A stretch of 64,000 nt of DNA from Zingiber officinale (GCF_018446385.1 NC_056000.1:31326011-31390010); one strand, 5' to 3'; numbered from the stretch's first letter, positions 1 to 11,939 are shown. The notes: a model not told the origin generated them from the sequence alone. A program made the numbers and translations.

Positions 1-634
1 AGTGTGTAGGAATTTTAGAGTACAGGAAGTTGCGTAAAAGACGCAGCTAGTGAGAAGGACGTCACGGGAGAGAGCTGACGAGATTGATGCATCCGAGGGA
101 CGAGACGCTGTAGAAGAGTACGCCGTCGGATGAGAAGGAAGCACGTGGCGATTCCGAGGGACGAGAAGCTGGAGCGAAAGTTTGCTCGAGAAGGCTAGAA
201 TCCTTCCATATCACATCAAACACGATCTGTGCGACTTGGGATAAGGTTTTATCCCCCTCCAGGTGTTTGGAATCCTTTCAGGCACCCCAACCAGAGCTAT
301 AAATACAACCCTGGTCCCATAAACCTAAGTATAATAAGAACAACACTGGAGAACACTTGTAATTGATTCTACTTAATTCCAGCCTTGTTATTGTGAGCCA
401 TCAACATTGTAAGAGGTTTCTCCGCCTGAAGGAGAATTGGTTTAGTGTGCTTTTAACTTCCTTGGATTAACAACCTATCAGACTGTAACCAAGTAATTCC
501 TTTGTGCCTCATCTTTTTAGTTTTTTAATTATTTTTATGTCAGTGTTAATTATTAAGCTATAAAGTCCGAGGAAGGTTATTTTTCTTTACAGGAATATTC
601 ACCTCCCTCTAGTCAGCCGTCAAGGGTCTTAACA
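1..634 (+). mobile_element. Ty1/copia LTR, right part (family E/C)
   Basis: The window opens inside an LTR. From about position 3 it runs parallel to the LTR at 4625-5533: the same order of blocks, a TATA-like TATAAATA near 298, and a similar pyrimidine-rich end closing in TTAACA at 634. No PBS follows, so this is a 3' LTR or a solo LTR. Its left end and TSD lie outside the window. Confidence 0.7.
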
Positions 635-1543
635 TGAACAAATGACTAGATTTGTTCTATGGGTCAAATTTGATCAAATAGATTAGATTTATTCTAATGG
701 GTTAGACATAATCCAATGTACATTAGGTTGATCAAACGAACTTGAGTTTGATCAATAAGTCTGAGATTGACTGAAATGGACTTAGATTAAAATATAATAG
801 AACATAGGTACAGAAAATCTCTGTCCAATTAGATTAGTTCTAATGAGGACATTGGATAGAGCTCAGGATTTGGATTTCTAATCGACCAATCAAATGGGTC
901 AGTCGATTTAGACTCCTGAAAATCAAGAAGATTTATTTTTCTTGATTAATAATATTAGTTCTATACTTGTATAAATTGAATTAAGCTAGTTTTGTAGACT
1001 TATTTAGTTTCAATTTATAAATGGCACGGATGATTACCAGTCTTGGAAACTCCAACAAGAAGAGTTTCTAATCCTGGATAATTGCAAGATTTGGGCATTA
1101 ATTTGTTCACTACCGGAGAATCCAAAGGTGGTAGCACACCAGATATAGAGGTTCTCCGAATGGAGAATCTTATATGCATAGTTATGTGTGGGACTACTTC
1201 ACCATGAGTTCCTAGAAGAAGATCCTGAAGAATTTGAGAAGGATCCAGAGGAGGATCCTGAAGAATTTGAGAAGGATTCTGAAGAAGTTTCGATGATAGA
1301 TCAAATTGAAAATCTTGAAGTTGGTCTATCTGAGATTGTCTCAAATGAGTCTAAGTTGAAGGAGATTATGTTGGTCACTGCACTAGTGTCTGTCCTAGTG
1401 GAAGTGATGTTAACCTATCCAGTTTGTTAGAGTCCTGTTATTATTACTGTCAGTATGTATAAATAGTATTAGTCTTTAGTTCATGTCAGTTTGTTATATA
1501 TTAATAATATGCAATATGTTTATGTGAATGGTATGTTCATTCA
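635..1543 (+). other. AT-rich spacer with a small acidic frame
   Basis: No gene could be assigned. The stretch probably belongs to the 5' part of the old copia element G. A short frame at 1188-1430 encodes an acidic repeat (DPEEFEKDPEEDPEEFEKDSE) made by two copies of a roughly 45-bp direct repeat near 1210-1285. I treat it as retrotransposon debris, not a gene. Confidence 0.4.
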
Positions 1544-1754
1544 TGTAACGACCCGCCTTCTACTACTAAGCTATAAGGCCGATCGCTACATTATGCTGTG
1601 CTAAATTACTATTGCGGAAATCTGGATTGATTAAAATTTTACTAAACTGATTACTGTAAAATCTAAACTTAATACTCTAGGTGTACCTAGGAGTTGTACA
1701 CATACTAGGGAAGACAATCTATGCCTCTCGGATGTCCTGCTAGCTGTAATCAGG

Positions 1755-2070
1755 CATTTCAATCGATCCATGAATCGATTGGGCTGTCGGATCGATCCAA
1801 TGGATCGCTACTGTATCGAGCTCGATCGGTCGGCTGACCGATCCACAACTCATCTCGCTGTATGTAGCTGGATCGGTCTACCGACCAATCCAGAGTACAC
1901 CGATCGGTCGGTAGACCGATCAGCTCACCGATCGGTCGGCCGACCGATCGGTGAGCTGCACTCTTGACTCGATCCGGATCGGTCGACCGATCCATAAACT
2001 GTTCTCGATCGGATCGGTCACTAATCGATCCAACAACCAACTCGATCGATCAGATCGATCCGGGTTTCGA
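1755..2070. repeat. Cluster of GATCGGTC/GACCGATC palindromes
   Basis: About a dozen GATCGGTC or GACCGATC arms are packed into 300 bp, many as hairpins with 0-5 nt loops. Both strands stay open over short frames here because of this symmetry; the frames are not genes. The same arm sequence recurs in element A. Confidence 0.85.
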
Positions 2071-3690
2071 TTTCGAATCGAACCTCGATTTCAGACTAGT
2101 TCGTGCCAAAATCTCATATAAGAGTTCTAAAAGTAATTGAAATAAGTTCTAACATCTATTAACTAGCATTCCAACATAATTACTAACAACTTAAACAAAT
2201 CTTCCATGGTTTAAACATTCTAAGGTCTGAAAGTGCATAAAGGTACTTGAGAAAAGAAACTAAGTTCTCAATTTGCTAAACTCCCTAAGGATCTTCATTC
2301 CAGGTTCCTGCCACACACACCATCACTGCATTGACCTCCAACTTCCTCTGCTAGTCCATCTTTCCTTTACCCTTATCTGCAGTATAAGGAAAAATAGTAT
2401 CTATAAGCTTTAAGCTTAGTAAGAAACCATCTACCTCACTAAAACATGCAACGATGCAAACATGTTTTTAAAGAATGCTATTTGAAAACATGCACTGAAT
2501 TTGTTAAAGCATGGCATACTGGAGTTACATGGCATAAACACTGAAACATGGCATGCATAATAAAATCTAAGCATGGAGCTATCTCATGATATCAACTAGG
2601 AGAAAATAAGCTGAAACTGTAACTGAAACTGAGCTAAAACTGAGCTAGTGCTGATCTTAAACTATAATCACATAACTAGATTATGAGTTTGAAAGCTATT
2701 ATCGTAATAAGTGAAAATACATAATCATGTTGCTAGTGGGCCCGACAACTGTATTTTGCTGTGCGCACATCCCTAACTAGACCCGGGTTTGCAAGTCCCG
2801 AATTTAGTAGGGTTACTAGGTTGTCTGAACCTAGGGACGATTGTGGGAGCTCAACCCAATGAATATCTAATCCAGTACAGTGCCACTGAAAATAAAATAC
2901 TGAATATAGTTACTAGTTGCTTATTTTGCTGTTTCTAGGTTATCTGAACCTAGAGCTAGGTTATCTGAACCTAGAGGCGACTGTGGGAGCCCACCCATTG
3001 GACCGTAATCCCATGTAAGCTGAAACTAGACTAATATACTGATTTAAATGCTACTAATGCATTTAACTGAGCTGTTAAAAATATCTGAGGTGGTATTTAG
3101 CTACACTAATCATTTTGTCGAACACTTGGTGTGCCCCAACTCTCCCCTCTAATAGGGAGACCACCTCTAGGCACCCGACAACATCAAGAGCCTCCAACTG
3201 AAGGAGAATAACGTGTCTGGCCCATCTAGAGGTGCTCAACTAGATCCCTAGTCTGCGAGGAGGGTTTAAACACACCCTGGGCGCCGAAAAATCTGCATAT
3301 AGCTAAACTAAAGGCATGCAATCAAACGAAAGCTACTTATACTGCAGGTGAGGGGTTTCTTACCTCCTGTTTGTAATTTCTTACGATTATAATCGCTAGG
3401 TTTCATGGAGGAGAGATCTCTTCAACGATCTTCTCGAGTCTATGCGTTCCTCTCGCGGAGGGGAGCGTCCTCGTGCCTTTGATGTTGCCGGGAGGTGCTC
3501 CTAGGGCCCTTGGCTTGGTGCGCCGAGAGAAGGAGGAGGAAAGGAGAGGGGCGGCGTGAGGTTAGGGTAAGGAGAAGAAGTTCACGGTGGAAACCAAAAA
3601 TATCACCCTCACTTAATTATTTTCTATTTATATTAAGTGATAATTCCGGCCTAACTCTAATATAAATTTAATTGCCTCCCTTTCCTTTCA

Positions 3691-3770
3691 GCACGGCCCT
3701 GCTGGGTTCAACTGGTTACTAGTATTATCCGTAAACCATAGGTCTCGGGTTCAATCCCCGCTTAGGCCGT
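3691..3770 (+). repeat. tRNA-like module inside the gypsy LTR
   Basis: ACGGCC at 3693 pairs with GGCCGT at 3765, like an acceptor stem. CGGG-TTCAATC-CCCG forms a T-arm with a 7-nt TTC loop and a B-box-like core. An A-box-like stretch (GGTTCAACTGGTT) lies before it. The middle does not fold into a clear anticodon arm, so it is not called a tRNA gene. Confidence 0.5.
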
Positions 3771-3891
3771 TTTCGTTTTCTATTTATTTTTGCTATTTCT
3801 GCTGCCCTAAAAATTTCGGAGAAATATCTAAAAATTCCAGAATAATTATAGAATATTTCTAATATAGTTTTGAGAATTTTCGGGCGTTACA

Positions 3892-4624
3892 ATTCATATG
3901 CTGCTTACTCTACATGATACATGATAAAAGATTAGTTCATTTTGTTAAATGATTAGTTCATTTAATTAAATAAATCATGGTAGAAATAATGATTAGTTCA
4001 TTTGTTGGAATGTATGTAATAGTATCATTCAATGTTGATTGGATTAGATCATACAAATGATGAGTGGAAACGTAGTTATCACTTGATTTTGTAAACCAAC
4101 TCAAATTAACAATGAGTCAATCATAAATTGCATGCATATGAATTACACTGAATATTAAATAATATATTTATTTATGTTATATTATGGCAAATAAGAACAT
4201 CATAGCTAAACTCAATAACAAAGAGAAATCATACGAGGATAACTATGAAATCTGACAACTCAAAATCAATATGTTCTTAATGAAAGAAGTTCTTAAGGCT
4301 ATAAAACAAGTTATGGAAGAACCTGTAGATGGTTCCACTATACAGAACAGACGAGATTTTTATGCCTATAAGGTATGAATGAAGAAGGACTCCACTGCTA
4401 AGGGAATATTGATTAGTTCAATAATGGATGACCTAGTTTTTTGAATATGAGTCGTATCTTATGGCTCATGCAGTCTGGGTAACCCTTAAGGAGAAATACA
4501 GTGGAGTAAGTTTGAGCAAGCTTTAATAGTTGACCATTAAGTTTGGTAGCTATAAGAAGCATTCAAATCTTTCAATGGTTCAACACCTCAAGGAGATGTT
4601 AAACATGATTCAGGAGCTTAAAAC
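3892..4624 (+). pseudogene. Element G: decayed copia gag (5' fragment)
   Basis: A degenerate plus-strand copia Gag begins near the ATG at 4184 (MANKNIIAKLNN) and carries several stop codons. It ends in a stretch matching the usual Gag helix region (HLKEMLNMIQELK), where it is cut by the LTR at 4625. The rest of its gag is missing from the window. Copies of GATTAGTTCATT at 3929-4000 form a short direct repeat in the leader. Later pieces of the same element lie at 10281, 18372 and 34006. Confidence 0.7.
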
Positions 4625-5533
4625 TGTTGGAACCCCAAGGTGTTTTGATATGATCAAACAAGTTAGGTTAGGTTCTGTTTGGTTTAACCCTTGTGTTTAA
4701 GTGTGCAGGAGCTTAGGAGCACAGGAAGTCGAGCGGAAGACGCGGCTAGCGAGAAGGACGGCACGGGAGAGAGCCGACGGGCTCGATGCATCTGAGGGAC
4801 GAGGTGACCGCGGAAGAACACACCGGTGGATGAGAAGAATGTACGCAGCATTCGAGGGACGAGAAATAGGGAAGGAAGGCTGCTCGAGGAGAAGGCCGAA
4901 AGTTGGGTTCGGGTGAGCCCTATTCCGGATGGCAGAGATCACCCAAGCGAGCGAAATCGGAGCAGCAGACCCGGACCGAGGCGGGCGGAACCGGAGCAGA
5001 GGGCCTGGACCAGAAAGTCAACTTGGTTGACTTAGTGGTCCGGGCGCCCGGATCCATTCCGAGCGCTCGGACCGTCCGAGTGCCTGGAACCATTCCAGAC
5101 GGCCGAAGTTGGACTTTATCCAGATCGCAGTCAAACCATGATTCGTGCATAGGGGATCAAATTTTATCCCCCCCAGGGCACCCGAAATCCTTCGGGGTGC
5201 TCCGAACAGTGCTATAAATATAGCATTGGTTTTCACATTTAAAACAACTCACTTGTAATCCAGTTCTTCAAGTTATACAATTTTTTTTGTGCTGTCAATG
5301 TTGTAAAGAGGCTACTCTATCCGAAGGACATCGTCAGATAGTGCGTCATACTTTCCTTGGATTAGTAATCCTCTTATTGCAAACCAAGTAACTCTTTTGT
5401 GTCTGTTTTTTTTGTTTCTTTCTGTTTTAATTACAAGTGCTATTTATTTAGTTGAAAATCCGAGAAAGGTCGAATTTATTTTTTTCAGGGCAATTCACCC
5501 CTCTCCTCTCGTCGGCCTCCAAAGGGACCAACA
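4625..5533 (+). mobile_element. Copia element E, 5' LTR
   Basis: This 909-bp LTR has inverted termini TGTTGG and CCAACA. A TATA box lies at 5213-5220 (TATAAATA), just after GC-rich palindromic modules. It is followed after 2 nt by a tRNA-iMet primer binding site. It resembles the LTRs of element C (19556/33107) and the fragment at 1-634. Confidence 0.9.
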
Positions 5534-5535
5534 AG

Positions 5536-5551
5536 TGGTATCAGAGCCAGG
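5536..5551 (+). other. Primer binding site (tRNA-iMet) of element E
   Basis: TGGTATCAGAGCCAGG is the standard plant copia PBS, complementary to the 3' end of initiator tRNA-Met. It sits 2 nt after the LTR. Confidence 0.92.
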
Positions 5552-5592
5552 ACGCTTCAGAAGGACTAACCGTTGACCGAAGCAAGCAACCA

Positions 5593-6433
5593 ATGGCCGG
5601 ACCAAGCATCGTTCCACCAAAATTTGAAGGGGACTTCACACACTGGAAGCTTTGTATGGAGGTATTTCTGAAAACTGATTTCGAAATTCGTCTAATTATA
5701 AAATATGGCTTTGTAGCTCCTATGAATCAAAATGGAGAGGAAAAAGAAGAGAGCTTTTGGACAAAGAAGGAACAAAATGATTCCGTTGCAAACAACCGAG
5801 TGGAATATCACTTGCTGAGCATGCTGCCGCCTCAAGAAGTCAACCGCATCGGAAGCTACTCGTCGGCCAAAGCACTCTGGGAAAAATTCCTGGAACTCCA
5901 TGAAGGAACATCCGAAGCCAAACTCGCAAGGAGAGATATACTTCCGAACAAACTGACGAACATCCGTCTGGAAAGAGGTGAGAAAGTAGTCGATCTACAT
6001 GCAAAGGTAAAAGAGTTAATTATCGGACTCGAGAATCTCAGTGAAACGGTAACCAACCGGGACACCGTAAGCTACGCACTCAACGCTTTTCCTAGAACTC
6101 CAGAATGGACGTCAATCATCGACGCCTACTACATTTCAAAGGACCTGGAGGTAAGTACCCTAGAAGAATTATTGTCTACTCTTGAATTATGAAACCAGAT
6201 GTGCAGGAACAACAAAAGAATCAAGTTAGATTATGGCGCTAAACGCAACCAAGAAGGATGAACCCGAGTCAGACTCAGAAGAAGATCAAGAAGCATATAT
6301 GGTAAGGAATTTTAAACAATTCTTTCGATCTAATAAATTTAAAGAAATGTAGAATAAGAAGAATCCGAGAAATAGAAGAAGGGTTCGTTGCTACAGTGTC
6401 AAAAGGAAGGACACTTAAAAGAGGATTGCACAG
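5593..6433 (+). pseudogene. Element E copia Gag, broken
   Basis: The frame from the ATG at 5593 (MAGPSIVPPKFEGDFTHWK) to the stop at 6190-6192 encodes a 199-residue Gag core of the UBN2/DUF4219 type (FWTKKEQ, LWEKFLELHEGTSEAKLARRDIL). Gag homology continues past the stop. A basic stretch and a CCHC zinc knuckle can be read near 6385-6428, but only with a frame change inside it. The capsid would package element RNA in the cytoplasm. The element ends abruptly near 6433, where gypsy integrase begins; no pol or 3' LTR of this element follows. The Gag is close to that of element C at 24611-25940. Confidence 0.85.
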
Positions 6434-7357
6434 CTATACGTTAAAGAGGTGATCAGACTTCACGGAATTCCCAAATCTATTATTTCTGATAGAGATGGGC
6501 GCTTCACCTCTCACTTTTGGGAGTGTGTACAGACTGCACTAGGCACCAAGCTCAAGTTCAGCACAGCCTTCCATCCTCAGACTGATGGACAGACAGAGCG
6601 TGTAAATCAGATCCTAGAAGATATGCTGAGGGCTTGTGCACTGGATTTCAAAGGAAGTTGGTGTAAGTACCTATGCTTAGCTGAATTTGCCTACAACAAC
6701 AGTTATCAAGCCACCATCAGGATGGCACCATATGAGGCGTTGTATGGTAGAAAGTGCAGATCACCTATATGCTGGCAAGAAGCTGGAGAAAGAAGAGAAA
6801 TGGAAGTGGAGCTGGGTATTCAGACTGAGATGATAGAAGAAACCACTCAGGTTATTCAGAAGATCAGACAGAGGATTGAGACTGCCCAGAGTAGACAGAA
6901 AAGTTATGCTGACACACGCCGTAGGCCACTGGAATTCCAAGTAGGAGATTCAGTCTTTCTCAAGGTTGCTCCTATGAAGGGAGTGATGAGATTTGGCAAG
7001 AAGGGCAAATTAAGTCCTCGCTATGTAGGACCTTATCTGATTTCAGAAAGGATTGGTAAAGTAGCTTATAAGCTGGACTTACCACAGGACATGTCAGCAG
7101 TACACAATGTGTTTCATGTCTCTATGTTAAAGAAGTGTCTTCATGATCCTAGCCAAGTGATTGAACCTCAGTCAGTGCAGATCCAAGAGGATCTTAGTTA
7201 TGAGAGTAGACCTACACAGATAGTGGACAGAGCAGTCAAGAGACTAAGAAATAAAGAAGTGCCACTAGTGAAGGTCGTCTGGCAGAACCAGAAGCATGAG
7301 GAAGTCACTTGGGAACGAGAGGACAGCATGAGGCAAAAATATCCAGAACTATTCTAA
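6434..7357 (+). pseudogene. Element D: Ty3/gypsy integrase C-half and chromodomain
   Basis: An uninterrupted frame ends at the stop at 7357. It starts mid-way through the integrase core (HGIPKSIISDRDGRF), with the second catalytic Asp and the Glu of TDGQTERVNQ visible. The HHCC zinc finger and first Asp are missing. A GPY/F module follows (SPRYVGPYLISERIGKVAYKLDLP), then a C-terminal chromodomain (VVWQNQKHEEVTWERED), which marks a chromovirus of the Tekay/Del type. Protease, RT and RNase H are absent because the left part is lost at the junction with element E. The polypurine tract and 3' LTR follow directly. Confidence 0.92.
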
Positions 7358-7378
7358 GTTCGAGGACGAACTTTTTAT

Positions 7379-7392
7379 AAGGTATGGGGAAT
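7379..7392 (+). other. Polypurine tract of element D
   Basis: AAGGTATGGGGAAT lies immediately before the TGTAAGG start of the 3' LTR and is the plus-strand priming site. Confidence 0.75.
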
Positions 7393-10280
7393 TGTAAGGA
7401 CCCAATTTTCCCTATTTTGAGTTCTGAATATCTTTAAAAATATTGGAAAATGCTTTTAAAATATTCTAGAGATTTTTAGGAATTTTTAGAGTATTTTTAT
7501 GCAATTTTTTTAGTCCGTTTGGTATTTTTACCGAGTGGAGGAAGTTTGAAAAAAAAAATAATAATAATAAGTTGAAGAAACTGGGTTTCGAACCCACAGC
7601 CTCGGGCCCAAGCAGAACCGGCCCGACCAATCGAGCTAAGCTCGTTTTGTTAACCTTATATGGGGTGAATAATATTTAAGGTATAGTATTTGATAAAATA
7701 ACCCTAGGTTATAAAAAGAGGTTAAGTTAAGAGAGGAAAACCTAAAATTTTCTCTCGAAATTTCTCTTCTCTTCTCACGCGACGGCGCCGACTCCTGCTC
7801 GGGCGAAAACGCAGCACCTCCTAGGGCTCCGTTTCCGGCGGCCGGCGAGGATTTCTTTTCGGGTGTTGTTCACAGATTCGTGGTCTCCTCGTCAAGGAGA
7901 ACACGCGGATAGGAAGGGATCGCCGAGACCTTCACTTCATCCAAACCCAAGAGCACTTTCCCTCCGGTTGTAAGTTCAAGAACCCAAAGTGAGTTGCTTC
8001 TCACCTGCAGTAGGAGTAGTTCCGATTTGTTTATGTTTTCTGGTTGTTTGAGTTTCCTGTGAAGCATGCTAGGGTTGCTGTTTTACTGCCGTGTACTCTA
8101 AGAAGTTAGACAAAATCCTTTTGTGAAGTTTGATCTGTAAAGAATTCTTCGATTAGACTTAACAAAGGCTTAATACAAGATTTTTGATCTCTAATCTATG
8201 AAGAACCAACTATAGTTTCTGTGGTTTCGGGTTGGTTTATAATGGTTGCTGCCATAATTGTTAAATCCGAATATGCTAGGTGGATTATGGGATCATTTTA
8301 TGGTTGAGTAAGTCAGATTTGAGTTTGTGCCATGCAATGGGTATAGATCAACCTTATTTGAGAGAGTCCTGTTGGTTTCTTTTAAATGGCTTAATTTATT
8401 TCCTTAAGTTTAGAACCATGTTAGAACAGTTTGAAGTTAGAAGAGTAGTTAAGGAAATATTTTGCAATGAGCTAGGTTTTGGTTCCTTATATGCTTAATG
8501 TGCATGCTTAAAAGTATGATAACAGCAGCTTTCTTTTAGTTGATAACTACATTAAAGCCTTAATCAGAATGCTCATGTTCCTTTACAAGTTTTATTAGTT
8601 TTGGCTTGGTTTTAATAAGCAATGAATATGAGATAGCTTGATTAAATTTTGGGCTTGTAGTTAGTTTTCTGTATTGCTGTTAGAAGTTTAAAAAAAAAGA
8701 GACCAAAGTCTTAATAGAATCCCTAATCTTTTTAAGAATTGGGATCAGTAGCATATCAAGTGCTCAAAGAAATGCCAAGGCATTTTATCAGAAGAAGTAT
8801 TTAAAGTAAGATATAAAGAAAAGTATTTTATTTTTAAAAAGGGCATGTACCGGACACAAGGTCCAAGGGATGGGCTCCAAGTTGCCCCTAGACATAAAGT
8901 CTAGAAGTGTCTTAATGGTTTTGGGATTAGCTACCTCAATTCTCATTAAGAAAGGCGCGCAAAGTGGTACAATGCCGGGCCCAAGTAAAGTTGAGTATTA
9001 TTTTAAAGTATAAAAGTATTAAATTTGGAAACAAATAGAACAAGTTTCTTTTATCTAAATTGAAAGATTCTAACAAGATAAATTGTTGTTTCCTTTAGAG
9101 ATGCATGATGTAGTTTCACTTCTATTTCATGTTGAGCATGTACCTCCTGTTTTCTTTTACGTATATGCAGTTCTTATCGGATTTTGTGAGTAGAAAGCAC
9201 TCACTAAGCTTTTAGCTTATAGATGCTATTTTTCCTCCTACTGCAGATATGGATAAAAATAAAGGAAAGGCTAAAATGGCATAGAAGAAGGCGACAAGGA
9301 GACACTGGTGGTGTGTGTGTGGATGGCGGTGATGGAAGATTTGGGGACCTTGCTTTTAAATTTCTGCAAGTTAAATTATTTAGGTTTCTTCTTAAATAAC
9401 TAGGAGAATTAATAAAAAAATTCAGATTTTTTATGCTCTCCCTGTTTTACTGTTTTGAAGTTGATTAAATACGTTGGTTCGGTTGAGTACAATATGAATT
9501 GTTTGAGTTATATGAAATTCGCTTTTGGTGCATTGCTTAAATCTGGAGTTTCAAATTGTTGCCGTGGAGTTTGGAAAATTCAGATCCTTTCATGTTGCTT
9601 AAAAACTGTAAAGTCCTATATTATTGTAGCCTGAATTGTATTGCTTAAGCTTGAGAACTATTTCGGCCGTGATACTTATCTGCTCTTGTGTTATCTGATG
9701 CTGCTGGAAGTTTGGTTTTTTTTTATTGCAAAGTAACTTTCTGTGAAAACTGATATGCCATGAGTTTGCTCAAGATGAGTAATAGCCATATATGCTAATC
9801 TGTTAATGGTTGTTAGATGTATGTTTGGTAGAAGTACATGCAAAATGTTAACTGGTAGTTACAAATTTATCATGTGCAAGTTTGCTTAAATTCTTAATGT
9901 GAACAAATGATGGAATTCGTTTGCTGGGTTAACTAATTCAGGTTGCAATTTTTAAATGCCTACACATTTGTGGCTATACATGTTAACTGGAATTCGTTTG
10001 CAAGTTAACTGAATTGGTACAGATCTTTACATGCCTATAAGTGTTAAATGCTAAACACTGTCATGGTAACATGTTAATACATTTTAGCATGATTGTTAAG
10101 CTTGGTTGAGAGTAGTACTGAGATAATTAGAAGTGATAGCATGAAAAAAAAAAAAACAACAACAACAGATATCATGACAAGTTTATTTTCTTTAAGTTAA
10201 GAGAAATTTCAGTTTAGTAGAACGAGTAGTAAGTAACGGTCGTCATCAGAGTAGTAGTAGTAAGGAGGGCGGCCGTTACA
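7393..10280 (+). mobile_element. Element D 3' LTR (chromovirus)
   Basis: This 2.9-kb LTR begins TGTAAGG after a polypurine tract and ends CGGCCGTTACA. Its last 60 bp match the reverse complement of the start of the solo LTR at 19609. Short frames inside it (7870-8067, 8280-8498) are not genes. A tRNA-like module lies at 7581-7642 on the minus strand. Confidence 0.88.
7581..7642 (-). repeat. tRNA-like module inside LTR D
   Basis: Read on the minus strand, an A-box-like TTAGCTCGATTGGT is followed about 35 nt later by a T-arm TGGG-TTCGAAA-CCCA. The arrangement is like that at 3691 and 22611. Confidence 0.5.
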
Positions 10281-10921
10281 ATTGACATCTCACGCCATGT
10301 AGAATTGAAAGCGGAGAGAGTTGAATCCGCAAGTATTTTTGGAATAGCCTATATGGCAATTGGTTCTATTGGATTATCTAGATCCAAGAAAAAGAAATGA
10401 TTCAAGAAGGGGAAGGGAAAGAAGAAAGAAGTTGCTGCTGTGGGACAGGGCCCAATCAAAAAGAAAGGAAAATCTAAAAATCTAAGTGTGTCTTCTTTTC
10501 CTGAGAATTTTGTTGCTAGTTCAGTGTTGTTAGCTAATTCTTATCTTTTGTGGATTATAGATTCAAGAGCAACCAACCATGTAGCTTGAGAGTGAGTTAC
10601 ATTAATAGAGTACCGACAGGTACCAGCTGGCAACAAATAGATCTATGTAGGAAATAATGCAAGAGTTGAAGTTAAAAGAGTTTGACACCTGCAAACTCAA
10701 CCTCCGTGATGATAGTGTTTTGTTTCTACACGATATCTTATATGCTCCTGAAATTTGATGAAATATTATTTTCGTTACAGGTCTTCTTGATTTAAGGTAT
10801 TGTATTAATTTTTATATCCGGAGTGTTAAACTTAAGATTGACTCAGTGTCAATCAGATATGGTTTTTTTATCAAATGATTTTATGATTTCTGATGTAGAA
10901 CTAACTGCCAATTGTGCTATT
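10281..10921 (+). pseudogene. Element G: copia Gag C-end and protease remnant
   Basis: It reads, with stops and frame changes, as a basic Gag tail (KKGKGKKKEVAAVGQG) followed by the aspartic protease signature region (LLWIIDSRATNHV, where the usual Gly after DS is Arg). It ends at the insertion of element B, with the target duplication CTATT at 10917-10921. Confidence 0.75.
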
Positions 10922-11937
10922 TGTTGGTGCGGTTAGCACTAACGATTTAACCTAGGTTTTGATGAATGACAAATCAGGTTAAGTTAGTCTGTTGTTGTCT
11001 AACACTCTGATCGAGTGTGCAGGAGAAGTCCAGCTAGGTCGACGGGTTGACCGGATAGCTGGCACGAAGTCCAGACGGGTCGACGGGCTGACTTGACGTC
11101 TGGCAGGTAAATGAGGTAAGTCACTGGAGGGGAGTGACTGCGAGGACGCGTTCCCGAGAAGGGAACATTAGGCGTCGATCCGACTTAGATCCATTTCGGA
11201 TATCTAAGTCGAGAACGTGACTAGATTCCAGTCTCGGAAAGACGGAATCTAAGTCATACTCTGTTTCTATTACTTTGTTGAACTTTAACTGTGCTAACAA
11301 TCTGTTTTACAGGATATATATTTGCCTCGGACTAACTCTATTCTGCAGGAGAAGGAGTTCCTGGAAATAGGAGGTCCGGGCGCCTGGAAGGGATCCGGGC
11401 GCCCGTAGGTCCAGGCGCCCGGAAGGGATGCGGGCGCTCGGAGGTAAGTTTTATCCAAACTCGCGCGTCACCACATGGAGCTTGCTGGTTGGACCTGCCA
11501 CGTCCCACCAGGGCGCCCGGAAGGGATCCGGGGCGCCCCGAGCCTCATATAAAAGAAGGGTCAGAGGGGAGCTTCAGTACAACAACGAAAAGAAAGTCTT
11601 CTACTGCTCTGCGCTTCTGCGACGCTAACAAAGTTCCGACAATACGCTCCTTTCTTTTTCTTATTAAATTCTTGTCGGTATTTGTTTTAATTTTCATTAG
11701 CATTCATTGTACTATTTTTGTAATCATTATTTCGAATTGCTAGTGAATTGCCCAACGAAAGTACTCACGGAGTACGGGCCTTCGAGTAGGAGTCGTCACA
11801 GGCTCCGAACGAAGTAAAAAACACCATGTTCAGTTTTTCTAAGTTTTTTATTATTCCGCTGCGCTTAACTCTTATTAACACTGTTTTTCGAATCGATATT
11901 CACCCCCCCCCCTCTATCAACGTTTCACGATCCAACA
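10922..11937 (+). repeat. Element B 5' LTR
   Basis: TGTTGG...CCAACA, 1016 bp. It carries two variable-stem hairpins (11030-11103), a GC-rich palindromic block (GGGCGCC modules, 11376-11440) and a TATA box (TATAAAAG near 11549). It differs from the 3' LTR by array copy number: fewer hairpins, more GGGCGCC modules. Confidence 0.92.
11030..11103 (+). repeat. Two variable-stem hairpins, LTR B (5')
   Basis: CCAGCTA (11030) pairs with TAGCTGG (11056), and CCAGACG (11071) pairs with CGTCTGG (11097). Inside each is a shared segment with GGTC near its left arm and a GACC-like partner before the right arm. The units are about 41 bp apart. Confidence 0.85.
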
Positions 11938-11939
11938 AG

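Larger units (their letters stand above)
1544..3891 (-). mobile_element. Ty3/gypsy solo LTR, TSD ATTCA
   Basis: It begins TGTAACG and ends CGTTACA and is flanked by the perfect direct repeat ATTCA (1539-1543 and 3892-3896). Read on the minus strand, both its ends resemble the LTR at 7393-10280 (GTAGTAG-rich end, TGTAAC start), so it is a solo LTR of the same broad chromovirus group in reverse orientation. No internal coding domain is present. It contains a cluster of GATCGGTC palindromes and a tRNA-like module. Confidence 0.85.

Noticed and set aside
1759-2040. Small Asp/Arg/Ser-rich frames on both strands
   Set aside because: They result from GATCGGTC palindromes and mirror each other on the two strands.
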